Positions 1 through 7,826 are shown, numbered from the stretch's first letter. The stretch: DNA of 14,459 nucleotides from Verrucomicrobiales bacterium (GCA_028293305.1 JAQGPD010000009.1:1-14459), one strand, 5' to 3'. The notes: a model not told the origin generated them from the sequence alone. Program-made: numbers and translations.

Positions 1-1
1 T

Positions 2-2908
2 TCTGCGGGGGAGAGGGAAGTGATCATCCGTTTTGAAAAACCGTCGCTGATTTCGCGGGACGCGCCTTTGTCAGGCGAGACGGATTTGACAGTGTCCCTG
101 CGGCGGTCCGTGGGGCGGGTGGCGACCGATGAGGCCATGGGTGCGTTTTCGTTGAAGGCCCAGCAGGAGCCGGCGCTGAATCTTTACCTGCCGCTCGCGC
201 AACTGCAGGAGGCGGCAGGTCTGCCGGCGCGCGCGAATTTGTTATTGTCGCCGGAGGTGCGGGCGGATGCCGTGTCGCAGGGCGTGGGGGCGGGCATGAC
301 TTTGGAGGATGCCGGGCTGACCTGGCGGGCGGCGGGCGGGCAGCGGATTTTGTCCACGGGGCGCATTTTCCTATCACCGGAGGCGGAGGCGTCCGCGCGG
401 GCCGCGTTTCCGGAGGCGAAGGGCGTCCTGACGTATTTGGTGAACCAAATTTCAAATACCGCGGGCGATGGCGATACCGGCGGCGCGGGCAAAATCACGC
501 CCTATTCCATGGCCACGGCCACGGTGCCCGGGACCGGCGGCCTGCCTGCGGAATGGCCGGACGGGTCCGTGGTGATAACACAATGGCTGGCGGACGATCT
601 CGCGATCAAACAAGGGGATAAATTGTCAGTGAAATACTTCCGCGTGACCCGCGCGCGGCAGTTGGAGGAAGCGGAGACGGAATTCACCGTGCACTCGGTT
701 CTGCCCATGGATCACCCGGCGGTGCGGCGCGAGTGGACACCGGATTTTCCAGGGGTCAGCGAGTCCGAAAACTGCCGCGATTGGAAACCCGGCATCCCCA
801 TCGACCAGAGCCTGATCCGCGATAAGGATGATGCCTATTGGAAGGAACGGAAAGGAACTCCCAAACTGTTCCTGACGCTCAATGACGGTCAGAAAATGTG
901 GTCGAACCGGTTCGGCAAGCTAACCAGTCTATGGGTGGAAAGCGGCGCCTCCGTCGAGGAAATGACGGCATCGCTCCAGACAAAACTGACGCCCGCGCAG
1001 GCCGGGCTGGTGACCGTGGGAGTGAAGGAGGCGGCGGGGAAAGCGGTGTCGGGCAGCATGGATTTCGGCGCGTTGTTTGTGAGCATGAGCGCGTTTTTGA
1101 TCGGCACCGCGCTGCTGCTGGCGGTGTTGCTGTTCATGTTCGGGACCGGGCAGCGGGCGGGGCAGATTGGTTTGTTATTGGCTTCCGGCTGGACGCCGGG
1201 ACAGGTGAGGGGATTATTTGTCAGGGAGGCGCTCTGGGTCACGGTGCCGGCGGCGGCGGTGGGCACGGGACTGGGGTTGTTTTACACGCGGTGGACCTTG
1301 GGGAAATTGGAGCAGGATTGGGGGGATGCGGCCCTGGGTTTGAAGTTCGCCCTGACCATCCGGCCGGTCACTCTGGGGATCGCCTGGATAGCCACGGTGG
1401 TGCTGAGTCTGCTGGCCGTATGGTGGGCGGCGCGGCGCATTGGAAAAGCCAAGGCCGCCAGGCTTTTGGCTGGCGCGAGTCTGGCGGAAGCCATGGGAAA
1501 TCCCGCGCAGGCCGTGGGGGCGCGGCGGTGGCGGATGCTGCCGAAAGGGGTGATGACGCTGGGCGGCTTCGTCATGTTATATATGTCATCGAAAGTGCCG
1601 CCGCACGTGTCGCCGCTGATGTTTTTTGGCGCGGGCGCTTTGTTATTGGCGGATGGATTGCGCGGGTTGAATTGGTGGCTGGGCCGGAAATCGGAACAGA
1701 CCGATGAGGAAAAAGTGCCCGGCTTGTGGGACCTGGGCGTGCGCAATGCCCTGCGCCAACGCGGTCGCAGCATGGCCATGGCCGCGCTGCTGGCGGCGGG
1801 GATTTTCATGGTGGTGGCGCTGAACGCATTCCGTCAGGACGCCCGGCTGATGCCGTCCGACCGCTTGTCGGGAACTGGCGGATTTGCCTTGGTGGGGACT
1901 TCCACTTTGCCTGTTTACGAGGACCTCGACACCGCGGCCGGACGCTCGGCTTGGGGGCTGGAGGATGAGGAAACGAGAGCCGTTTTTGTGGTGCCTTTCC
2001 GGGCGAGGGAAGGGGAGGAGGCGTCCTGTCTCAATCTCAACCGGGCCCAGGTCCCGCGCGTCCTCGGGGTGGATCCCGTGAAGCTGGCGGAGCGCGAGGC
2101 GTTTCCCATCGCCGGGGTGGCGAAGGGCATTCCCCTGGCGGAAGGCGTGTCGCCCTGGATGCTGCTGAATCAAAAGCCGACCGACGGCACGGTGCCCGCA
2201 ATCATGGACCAGGTGTCCGCCATGTATGCGCTGGGGAAATCCGTCGGCGACGAAATCACGGTGCCGGACGGGCAGGGGAATCCGGTGCGGCTGCGGCTGG
2301 TGGCTTTGGTGGCGGGAACGGTATTGCAGGGAAATGTGATCATTGGCGACGCGGCATTTGTCAGGCTTTATCCTGACACCGGCGGCTTCAAATACTTCCT
2401 CGTGGATGCCGACGCCGATCAGGCGCCCATCTGGCGCGCGGCGGCGGTCCGGCAGCTGGCGAACCGCGGATTGGCCGTGCAGCCCACGACGGAAAAACTC
2501 GCGCAATTTCAGGCGGTGCAGAATACTTATCTAACTATTTTCTCGACGCTCGGCGGTTTGGCACTGGTGCTGTCCACGCTGGGTCTGGGCGTGCTGGTCG
2601 CGCGGCATGTTTTGGAACGGAAATCGGAATTCGCGCTGCTCCAGGCCGTCGGTTTCCAGCGTTCGCAGCTTCAGAAAATGGTCCTCGCGGAACATTGGTT
2701 TTTGTTCCTTTCCGCCATCATCCTGGGCACCCTGGCGGCCCTCATCGCCGTGTGGCCCAACTTGAAGCTGGCCGGCGCCGGCGGCATTCCGCTGCGGCTT
2801 CTGGCCGGCTTGCTGATAAGTCTCACCGCAGGCGGCCTTATCTTCTGCCACCTCGCCGCCCGGCTGGCGCTGAGCCGCCGGCTGACCGATTCCCTCCGTC
2901 ATGAATAA
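2..2908 (+). CDS. ABC transporter permease, two-module FtsX/LolE type (5' end outside window)
   Basis: Inner-membrane permease of the FtsX-like (MacB/LolE) superfamily, which works with an ABC ATPase on lipoproteins or other envelope substrates without forming a classic channel. The substrate is unknown. Numbering from the GTG at 20: a large extracytoplasmic region (1-345), a first FtsX module with membrane segments near 349-372, 398-424 and 445-473, two more segments near 505-554, one near 582-604 after the LGVRNALRQRGRS linker, a second extracytoplasmic region (605-833), and a second FtsX module (834-863, 889-912, 925-951). The typical FtsX signature of a basic loop after the first segment, E-hAhLQAVGFQRSQLQKM, is seen near 870-888. 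The frame is open to the left edge and the usual N-terminal membrane anchor is missing. I therefore read it as 5'-truncated by the window rather than starting at GTG 20. The stop overlaps the next gene, which suggests cotranscription. No ATPase gene is visible; it may lie to the left. Confidence 0.9.
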   Translation, partial: SAGEREVIIRFEKPSLISRDAPLSGETDLTVSLRRSVGRVATDEAMGAFSLKAQQEPALNLYLPLAQLQEAAGLPARANLLLSPEVRADAVSQGVGAGMTLEDAGLTWRAAGGQRILSTGRIFLSPEAEASARAAFPEAKGVLTYLVNQISNTAGDGDTGGAGKITPYSMATATVPGTGGLPAEWPDGSVVITQWLADDLAIKQGDKLSVKYFRVTRARQLEEAETEFTVHSVLPMDHPAVRREWTPDFPGVSESENCRDWKPGIPIDQSLIRDKDDAYWKERKGTPKLFLTLNDGQKMWSNRFGKLTSLWVESGASVEEMTASLQTKLTPAQAGLVTVGVKEAAGKAVSGSMDFGALFVSMSAFLIGTALLLAVLLFMFGTGQRAGQIGLLLASGWTPGQVRGLFVREALWVTVPAAAVGTGLGLFYTRWTLGKLEQDWGDAALGLKFALTIRPVTLGIAWIATVVLSLLAVWWAARRIGKAKAARLLAGASLAEAMGNPAQAVGARRWRMLPKGVMTLGGFVMLYMSSKVPPHVSPLMFFGAGALLLADGLRGLNWWLGRKSEQTDEEKVPGLWDLGVRNALRQRGRSMAMAALLAAGIFMVVALNAFRQDARLMPSDRLSGTGGFALVGTSTLPVYEDLDTAAGRSAWGLEDEETRAVFVVPFRAREGEEASCLNLNRAQVPRVLGVDPVKLAEREAFPIAGVAKGIPLAEGVSPWMLLNQKPTDGTVPAIMDQVSAMYALGKSVGDEITVPDGQGNPVRLRLVALVAGTVLQGNVIIGDAAFVRLYPDTGGFKYFLVDADADQAPIWRAAAVRQLANRGLAVQPTTEKLAQFQAVQNTYLTIFSTLGGLALVLSTLGLGVLVARHVLERKSEFALLQAVGFQRSQLQKMVLAEHWFLFLSAIILGTLAALIAVWPNLKLAGAGGIPLRLLAGLLISLTAGGLIFCHLAARLALSRRLTDSLRHE

Positions 2909-3602
2909 CAGTTATCTTCCCCGCCTTGTTTCCTTGTCCGCGGCAGGTGTTTTGAGCTTCTCCGCCGCCTTCGCGGAAGAGCCGAAAACGCCGGCCCCGC
3001 CTCCCGCCGAAGCCGCGGCCGCGGCCGGTGTTGTGAAGCTGGACTTCGAATCCATGGAACCCGGCGACCTTCCCGCCGAGTTGGTGGTGACGGATGCCGA
3101 GGCGAAGTTCTCCATCGCCGTGGTGGAGAATAACAAAGTCCTGGAAATGAGCCCCACCCCGCTGGTGGATGGCGGCGTTCTGCTGGGCACTTCCATCAAG
3201 GGTCCCGCGACGGTTTCCGCCAGGGTGCTGGCCACTGGAAAGCGCCGCAGTCATCCGCGCTTCGGTGTCGGTCTGCATGGCGCGGGAGGCTATCGATGCC
3301 TCATCGCTCCCGCCCGCAAGGAAATCCAGTTCATGAAAGACGACGCCGTGGTCGCCCAGACCCCGTTCGAATGGAAATCCGGCATCTGGACGCGCATCGA
3401 ATTCACCCTTACCAAAAACGCGGCCGGAGGCTCCGACCTCGAAGCCCGCGCCTGGCAGGAACCCACCGCCCGCCCCGCCGCGCCCCAACTCACCCTCACC
3501 GTCCCCACGCCCCCCGGCACCGGAAAAGCCTCCCTCTGGGCCACCCCCTACTCGGAATCCCCGGTGGACTTCGACGACGTGGAGGTGGCTCCGAAGCCTT
3601 GA
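2901..3602 (+). CDS. Exported beta-rich protein, possibly concanavalin/LamG-like fold
   Basis: A 233-residue protein I cannot assign to a named family. Residues 1-25 form a clear Sec signal peptide (hydrophobic stretch, cleavage after SAAFA). A Pro/Ala linker (27-42) follows, then one domain rich in beta strands. The domain opens with a KLDFESMEPGDLP-type strand and continues with GGYRCLIAP and EWKSGIWTRIEF. That pattern recalls the jelly-roll domains of DUF1080/LamG-like sugar-binding proteins, but the match is only by eye. The ATG lies 8 nt inside the end of the permease gene, so the two are probably translated from one mRNA and the product may serve the transporter in the periplasm (inference). 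There is no Shine-Dalgarno site; translational coupling could explain initiation. Confidence 0.8.
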   Translation: MNNSYLPRLVSLSAAGVLSFSAAFAEEPKTPAPPPAEAAAAAGVVKLDFESMEPGDLPAELVVTDAEAKFSIAVVENNKVLEMSPTPLVDGGVLLGTSIKGPATVSARVLATGKRRSHPRFGVGLHGAGGYRCLIAPARKEIQFMKDDAVVAQTPFEWKSGIWTRIEFTLTKNAAGGSDLEARAWQEPTARPAAPQLTLTVPTPPGTGKASLWATPYSESPVDFDDVEVAPKP

Positions 3603-3664
3603 TGGAAACAACATCCCGACGCCTGTGAGTATCGTCGGTTTTGTGGTCAATCGTGGCCGAATGA

Positions 3665-3714
3665 AGCCAGTTTGAGGTATTGAAGTTTCAACATGCTTCA
3701 ATGCTGGCTATTTT
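3665..3714 (+). terminator. Nested hairpin, possible terminator of permease operon
   Basis: Two perfect arm pairs are nested. AGCCAG (3665-3670) pairs with CTGGCT (3704-3709), and inside it ATTGAAG (3679-3685) pairs with CTTCAAT (3696-3702) around a 10-nt loop. A short ATTTT tract follows. It lies 63 nt after the stop of the exported protein, so it could end that transcript. The T tract is short and the internal loop is asymmetric, so an operator or processed RNA element is also possible. Confidence 0.45.
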
Positions 3715-3730
3715 AATCCCAATCACCCGC

Positions 3731-3754
3731 CACTGCATTCACCGCGAATGCGTG
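3731..3754. other. Second hairpin in the 3603-3858 gap
   Basis: CAC-(t)-GCATTC pairs with GAATGC-GTG around the loop ACCGC: nine base pairs with one bulged T. No T tract follows in either direction, so it is not a normal intrinsic terminator. It sits about 105 nt before the EF-hand start and may be part of its leader or a regulatory site. The rest of the gap (3755-3830) shows only the loose direct repeat CTGCGTGG(G)CT near 3763 and 3792. Confidence 0.4.
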
Positions 3755-3830
3755 TAACGAAGGTCTGCGTGGGCTGCGCCTTTGTTCATAGTGCTGCGTG
3801 GCTCCCTCACCGGGGCCTGCCACTGACAGA

Positions 3831-3848
3831 CAACCCAAGCAACCCAAG
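3831..3848 (+). repeat. Tandem 9-base repeat in the EF-hand gene leader
   Basis: CAACCCAAG occurs twice head to tail, followed by ACAACC and, 10 nt after the second copy, the ATG at 3859. The leader is A/C-rich and contains no Shine-Dalgarno sequence. Confidence 0.6.
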
Positions 3849-3858
3849 ACAACCTATC

Positions 3859-4218
3859 ATGAAATCAACCCTCCTGACCCTTCTGGCTGTTCCTTTCCTC
3901 ACGCTCGCCGTGCACGCCGAGGACGCGAAACCCGCCAAGCCCGACAAACCGAAGATGGACCCGGCGGCGGCTTTCAAGAAGCTGGACGCCAACAGCGATA
4001 ACAGCGTGTCCCTGGACGAATTCAAAGCCGGCCCCCGCTGGAAAAAAGAACCCGATAAAGCCGAAGGCGCCTTCAAAAAACGCGACAAGGACGGCGACAG
4101 CAAGCTGACCCTCGAGGAATTCTCCGCGAAGCCCGAAAAACCGAACAAGCCCAACAAACCCGCCGCTCCGGCCGCCCCCGCGAAACCCGACGCGCCCGCC
4201 GAACCCAAAAAGGCCTGA
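3859..4218 (+). CDS. Exported two-EF-hand calcium-binding protein with Lys/Pro/Ala tail
   Basis: A 119-residue protein. Residues 1-20 are a Sec signal peptide (cleavage after AVHA). There are two EF-hand loops. Loop 1 at 43-54 (DANSDNSVSLDE) has ligand positions D43, N45, D47, S49, S51 and E54. Loop 2 at 76-87 (DKDGDSKLTLEE) has D76, D78, D80, T84 and E87. Both have the bidentate Glu at position 12, so calcium binding is likely; both lack the usual Gly at position 6. The C-terminal third is a Lys/Pro/Ala repeat-like tail, probably unstructured. I chose the ATG at 3859 because it begins directly with the signal peptide; the same frame is open back to 3748, but that extension has no signal-like features. 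It probably acts as a periplasmic or surface calcium-responsive or structural protein (inference). Confidence 0.87.
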   Translation: MKSTLLTLLAVPFLTLAVHAEDAKPAKPDKPKMDPAAAFKKLDANSDNSVSLDEFKAGPRWKKEPDKAEGAFKKRDKDGDSKLTLEEFSAKPEKPNKPNKPAAPAAPAKPDAPAEPKKA

Positions 4219-4346
4219 GGTTTTTTCAAGCCGGGGATGCGTTTTTGTTAGCTTCTGCGGGGCCTTTTGTTGTGAAAGCGACAATGCGGTTCCGCGGCTA
4301 ACGTTTACTTCATTCCCGTCCTGCCGGTAATTTCCGGCTCCGACCG

Positions 4347-4387
4347 CGCCGCCTTCCCTGGGCTAACCAGGGGAGGCGGCGTTTTTT
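4347..4387 (+). terminator. Strong Rho-independent terminator
   Basis: A 15-bp stem (4347-4361 with 4367-4381) contains a single G-T wobble and a 5-nt GCTAA loop. It is followed at once by six T residues (4382-4387). It faces plus-strand transcription from the EF-hand gene and lies before the convergent end of murI. A small separate hairpin (GCCGG 4323-4327 with CCGGC 4334-4338) sits just upstream. The rest of 4219-4458 shows no coding sequence. Confidence 0.93.
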
Positions 4388-4458
4388 GTCCGCGCGGGGA
4401 TCGCCGTGGTTTGCCGATGCTTTGAGTAACAGGCCGGGACGGGCCTGGCTACGGGCGG

Positions 4459-5292
4459 TTAGGAAGCCGTGCCAAGTTCTGCCAGGGCGAGGTGGTCGAC
4501 GCGGTGGCCGAGGAAACTTTCCGCGATGCCGTGGAAACGGGCGGCGGCGTCGGTGACGTGGAAGGATTCGCGGGCGGGGTCGGCGGCGGCGGGGTCGCGC
4601 AGCATGCCGCGTTTGGCCAGAAGCGTGGCGGTTTCCGCGGCGGCGGCTTCCGCGCTGTCGACCAGCGTGACGCCGGGGCCCATGGTCTCGGCAATAACGG
4701 ATTTCAATAACGGATAGTGCGTGCAGCCCAGCACGAGGCTGTCGATGCCGGCGTCGCGCAGTTTGGTCAGGTATTTCCGGGCGGTCAGGCGGGTGATTTC
4801 GGAGTCGGTCTCGCCTTCCTCCACCAGCGGCACGAAGAGCGGGCAGGCTTGCGCGAGAATCTCCGGGGCGGGGCGGCCGGCCATGGCGAAGGTTTCCAGG
4901 ATGCGGGTTTCATAGGCGCGGCTTCCGATGGTGGCGGCGGTGGCGATGACGCCGATGCGGCCGTTGCGGGTGGCGGCCATGGCGGCGCGGGAGCCGGGTC
5001 CGATCATGCCCAGGATGGGGATTTGGGGAAACCGCGCGCGCAGATCCGGGGCGGCGATGGCGCTGGCGGTGTTGCAGGCGATGACGATCATTTTGACTTT
5101 CTGGCCCAGCAAAAACTCCACGTCCTCCCGCGCATAACGTTCGACGGTGGCGTGGGATTTATTGCCATAGGGGACGCGCGCGGTGTCGCCCAGATAGACC
5201 AGATGCTCGGCGGGAAGCAGGCGGCGGAGTTCGCGCATGACGGTGAGGCCGCCGACGCCGGAGTCGAAAATGCCGATGGGAAGGGAATTCAT
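4459..5292 (-). CDS. murI: Glutamate racemase
   Basis: This enzyme interconverts L- and D-glutamate in the cytoplasm and supplies D-glutamate for peptidoglycan. The 277-residue protein carries all family hallmarks: the N-terminal GIFDSGVGGLTV motif with D10, the LGDTARVPYGNK motif (34-45), the first catalytic cysteine C73 in ACNTAS, and the second catalytic cysteine C190 with H192 in GCTHYP. Length is normal for the family. An in-frame TTG at 5358 would add 22 residues, but the ATG at 5292 places the catalytic Asp at the usual distance from the N terminus, so I prefer it. It lies 67 nt downstream of the uracil-DNA glycosylase gene on the same strand and is probably cotranscribed with it. No Shine-Dalgarno site is visible; the leader just upstream is pyrimidine-rich. 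Confidence 0.97.
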   Translation of the reverse strand: MNSLPIGIFDSGVGGLTVMRELRRLLPAEHLVYLGDTARVPYGNKSHATVERYAREDVEFLLGQKVKMIVIACNTASAIAAPDLRARFPQIPILGMIGPGSRAAMAATRNGRIGVIATAATIGSRAYETRILETFAMAGRPAPEILAQACPLFVPLVEEGETDSEITRLTARKYLTKLRDAGIDSLVLGCTHYPLLKSVIAETMGPGVTLVDSAEAAAAETATLLAKRGMLRDPAAADPARESFHVTDAAARFHGIAESFLGHRVDHLALAELGTAS

Positions 5293-5359
5293 GAAAGGGG
5301 GATCGGAATGGATAGGAAAAACCGCCGGATGCAAGTCCTGGCGGGAATCCGGGCGCAAG

Positions 5360-6085
5360 TCAAAGCAATCCGGCGGCCTGGAAGGTGCGGGTTACGGCGC
5401 CGTCCCAATCCCGGTTCGCGGCCGGGCTGGCGGGGCTGGGATGCAGGATGCGCAGGAAGGAGGTGCCGGGGCGGTCGGCGGCGACCCCGCGCAGGCGGGC
5501 CTCGGCGAAGCCTCCCACGCCGATGAGCCAGGCGGGATTCAGGATTTCAATAACACGTTTCAGGTGCGCGTCGCAGATGGCTTCCACGGGCAGCATTTCG
5601 CGGGAGGGGATTTTGTCAGGAGTGCGGTTGCGGCCGGAGTCCTCCAGAAAAATGAGCGGGCAATAATTCACCACGAACCAATCTTTGAAAAACTGCTCCG
5701 CCGTCCCGAAATGCGCGGCGGCCCAGCCCCAGAGCCGGCGTCCGCTGACTTCGCTGCGGGTGCAGTCGAAGCCTTCAATCCGTCGTTTCGGGTGCTCATT
5801 TTCCGCCGATCCCACGGGCGCGTGGATGCCCATCCAGTCGCGCACGGCGGGCACCTCGCCGAATGGCACGCCGGTTTGCGCCATGCCGAAGGGGCCGGGA
5901 TTCATGCCGAGGAAGAGCCCTTTTTTCGGACCGGCTCCGAATTTCCGGAGGTATTCCAGGTGCGGGGTCCAGGCGTATTCCAAGGGATTGTAAACATGCG
6001 CCACCGGGGCCGAAAACCGCAGCGGCCGGAGTTCCCGGCGCAGGGTGTCCGCAGCGGCGATCAGGGCGTCGGCAGTTGATGGCAT
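5360..6085 (-). CDS. SMUG1-type uracil-DNA glycosylase
   Basis: A monofunctional DNA glycosylase that removes uracil (and, in the animal enzyme, 5-hydroxymethyluracil) from DNA to start base-excision repair. The assignment rests on two motifs close to animal SMUG1: GMNPGPFGMAQTGVPFGEV at 60-78, with the catalytic-site Asn at N62, and HPSPASPAAN at 215-224, with the conserved His at H215. The segment NPLEYAWTPHLEYL (33-46) also fits the family. Length (241 residues) is near that of known SMUG1 proteins. It is the first gene of a probable two-gene unit with murI and is divergent from rhlE. The start ATG (6085) has no Shine-Dalgarno site. SMUG1-like enzymes are patchy in bacteria, so transfer or lineage retention is worth checking. 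Confidence 0.94.
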   Translation of the reverse strand: MPSTADALIAAADTLRRELRPLRFSAPVAHVYNPLEYAWTPHLEYLRKFGAGPKKGLFLGMNPGPFGMAQTGVPFGEVPAVRDWMGIHAPVGSAENEHPKRRIEGFDCTRSEVSGRRLWGWAAAHFGTAEQFFKDWFVVNYCPLIFLEDSGRNRTPDKIPSREMLPVEAICDAHLKRVIEILNPAWLIGVGGFAEARLRGVAADRPGTSFLRILHPSPASPAANRDWDGAVTRTFQAAGLL

Positions 6086-6101
6086 CGCGGTTCATAGCGG
6101 G

Positions 6102-6139
6102 GGAATGCGATGCGGCAAGCGCTGGAACGGGTGCATTCC
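6102..6139. promoter_or_regulatory. Divergent intergenic region with spaced inverted repeat
   Basis: The 161-nt gap 6086-6246 separates the glycosylase (-) from rhlE (+) and must hold both promoters or leaders. Its clearest structure is GGAATGC (6102-6108) and GCATTCC (6133-6139), a perfect 7-bp inverted repeat with a 24-nt spacer, just upstream of the glycosylase start. I could not find a convincing -35/-10 pair in either direction. Confidence 0.3.
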
Positions 6140-6246
6140 GCGTGGGCGTGAGCGGTGTGACGCGGGCTGAAAAGTGAAAATTTGATGAGAGAAAGAATCC
6201 GCCTTTCCCGGTGCGGACTGAAAAAAACCTGCCATATTGACCGGCT

Positions 6247-7662
6247 ATGCCCTTTACCGCCCTCGGACTCGATCCGCGTATTGTTCAAGCCGTGCAGGAA
6301 GCCGGCTACACGGAGCCGACTCCCATCCAGGCCGCCGCCATTCCTGTTATCATCACCGGTCAGGACGTGACCGGGATTGCCCAGACCGGCACCGGAAAAA
6401 CCGCCGCTTTCACCCTGCCGCTCCTCACCCGCATGGCCTCCGCCGCCGACCCCGCGAACGGCCGCCGCCGCACCCGCGCCCTCGTCCTGGCCCCCACCCG
6501 GGAGCTGGCTGTGCAGATCGAGGAAAATGTCCGCACCTACGCGAAGCACCTGCCGCTCACCATGGCCACGGTTTTCGGCGGCGTCGGCGAACGCCCGCAG
6601 ATCAACGCCTTGCGCGCCGGAACAGACCTCATCATCGCCTGCCCGGGCCGCCTGCTGGACCTGCTCGGTCAGGGACATGGCGATTTTTCCGGCATCGAAA
6701 CACTCATACTGGATGAAGCCGACCGCATGTTGGACATGGGTTTTCTGCCCTCCATCCGGCGCATCATCCGCGGCCTGCCGAAGCAGCGACAGACGTTGTT
6801 ATTCTCCGCCACGCTTTCCAAGGAAATCGAGACCCTGACCACCGAATTCCAGCACGCGCCCAAGACGATCCAGATCGGCCGCCGGTCGAATCCCGCCGAG
6901 ACCGTCGCCCAGTGGGTATATGAAATTCCCGCCCACCTGAAGCCGAATCTTCTGGGCCATTTGCTGGAGGACCCGGCGATGAACAGCGTGCTCGTTTTCA
7001 CCCGCACCAAGCATGGCGCGGACCGCATCGCCCGCCGGTTGGAAGCGCTGCAAATCCCCTGCGGCACTCTGCATTCCAACCGCTCACAGAACCAACGGCT
7101 TAAGGCGCTGAAGGACTTCCGCAGCGGCCTCGTCCGCGTGCTCGTGGCCACGGACATCGCCGCGCGCGGCATTGATGTGGACGGCATTTCCCATGTGGTG
7201 AATTACGATTTCCCGCCTCACGCCGAGGACTATGTCCACCGCATCGGCCGCACGGGACGCGCCCAGGCCATCGGGGACGCCATCAGTTTTGTCAGTTCCG
7301 AGGACACCGGTGCCCTGCGCGATCTGGAACGGTTCATCGGTCGCGGAATTTTGCGGAAAAAAGCGGAGGGTTTTGACCTCAGCGCCCCCGCTCCTCCCCG
7401 TCCCGCCGGCCCCCCTCCCGGCCGCGGCGGCAATCAATCCCAGGGCGGCCAGCGTCCGCCCCAACGCCGTCCCCAGGGCGGTGGCGGACCCTCCGGTGGA
7501 GGCGAAGGCAGATCTCCAAACGCCCCCGGTGGCGGCGGCGGCCGTGGCCGCGGCGAGTCCCGTGCTCCCGTTTCCGCGCATGATCCCTCCGTCTATCCGC
7601 GCCATCAGGATCCCCGCCGCCGCCAACAGCAGCAACGCCGCGCCGCCGGACCCCAGGCCTGA
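6247..7662 (+). CDS. rhlE: DEAD-box ATP-dependent RNA helicase, RhlE type
   Basis: A cytoplasmic RNA helicase that remodels RNA or ribonucleoprotein using ATP; RhlE proteins act in ribosome assembly and cold or RNA-decay responses. Of 471 residues, the first ~370 are the two RecA-like domains with all motifs: Q motif (F3, GYTEPTPIQ at 20-28), motif I AQTGTGKT (45-52), Ia PTRELA (83-88), Ib as CPGR (132-135; usually TPGR), II DEAD (156-159), III SAT, IV VLVFTRTK, V ATDIAARGID, VI HRIGRTGRA. The last ~90 residues form a Gly/Pro/Arg/Gln-rich disordered tail with GRGG and RGRGE clusters, ending in an Arg/Gln-rich stretch. It is typical of RhlE tails that bind RNA. The start ATG immediately precedes the Q motif. 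RhlE is preferred over other DEAD-box subfamilies from motif spacing and the tail; the exact subfamily is less certain than the class. Confidence 0.95.
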   Translation: MPFTALGLDPRIVQAVQEAGYTEPTPIQAAAIPVIITGQDVTGIAQTGTGKTAAFTLPLLTRMASAADPANGRRRTRALVLAPTRELAVQIEENVRTYAKHLPLTMATVFGGVGERPQINALRAGTDLIIACPGRLLDLLGQGHGDFSGIETLILDEADRMLDMGFLPSIRRIIRGLPKQRQTLLFSATLSKEIETLTTEFQHAPKTIQIGRRSNPAETVAQWVYEIPAHLKPNLLGHLLEDPAMNSVLVFTRTKHGADRIARRLEALQIPCGTLHSNRSQNQRLKALKDFRSGLVRVLVATDIAARGIDVDGISHVVNYDFPPHAEDYVHRIGRTGRAQAIGDAISFVSSEDTGALRDLERFIGRGILRKKAEGFDLSAPAPPRPAGPPPGRGGNQSQGGQRPPQRRPQGGGGPSGGGEGRSPNAPGGGGGRGRGESRAPVSAHDPSVYPRHQDPRRRQQQQRRAAGPQA

Positions 7663-7675
7663 GTCCGCGCCCACG

Positions 7676-7703
7676 CTCCGGGCTCGGCCTGACGGAATTT
7701 TTT
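7676..7703 (+). terminator. Possible intrinsic terminator of rhlE
   Basis: TCCG-GGC (7677-7683) pairs with GCC (7687-7689) and CGGA (7693-7696) across a 3-nt TGA bulge. A run of six T residues follows at 7698-7703. The stem is short and bulged, so the call is tentative. An alternative stem, GAGTCCG/CGGGCTC (7661-7667/7679-7685), overlaps the stop codon but is too far from the T run. Confidence 0.4.
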
Positions 7704-7826
7704 CCGCGTTCATTTTCAAATGTTTGGAATGAAAAGTCCGGAAAACAGCTTATGGGTGATGTGAGGGAAAAGCGGCCCGCGCCGCCGCTGAGTGCATCCC
7801 CTCCCAACCCCCCACGCGTCCCCCCC

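Noticed and set aside
20..22. GTG at 20 as the true start of the permease, with a purine-rich stretch before it
   Set aside because: The frame is open to the left edge, the purine run abuts the GTG too closely, and the encoded N terminus lacks the membrane anchor expected in this family. A gene cut by the window edge is simpler.
5293..5358. Upstream TTG start for murI, almost touching the glycosylase stop
   Set aside because: It would add 22 residues with no family counterpart; the ATG at 5292 gives the normal N terminus.
4717..5526. Plus-strand 269-codon open frame opposite murI and the glycosylase
   Set aside because: Gly/Ala/Asp-rich antisense shadow; the minus-strand genes carry intact catalytic motifs.
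7693..7706. CGGAA-TTTT-TTCCG hairpin after rhlE as a terminator
   Set aside because: The T run is inside the stem-loop rather than after it, so it cannot serve as a standard intrinsic terminator by itself.
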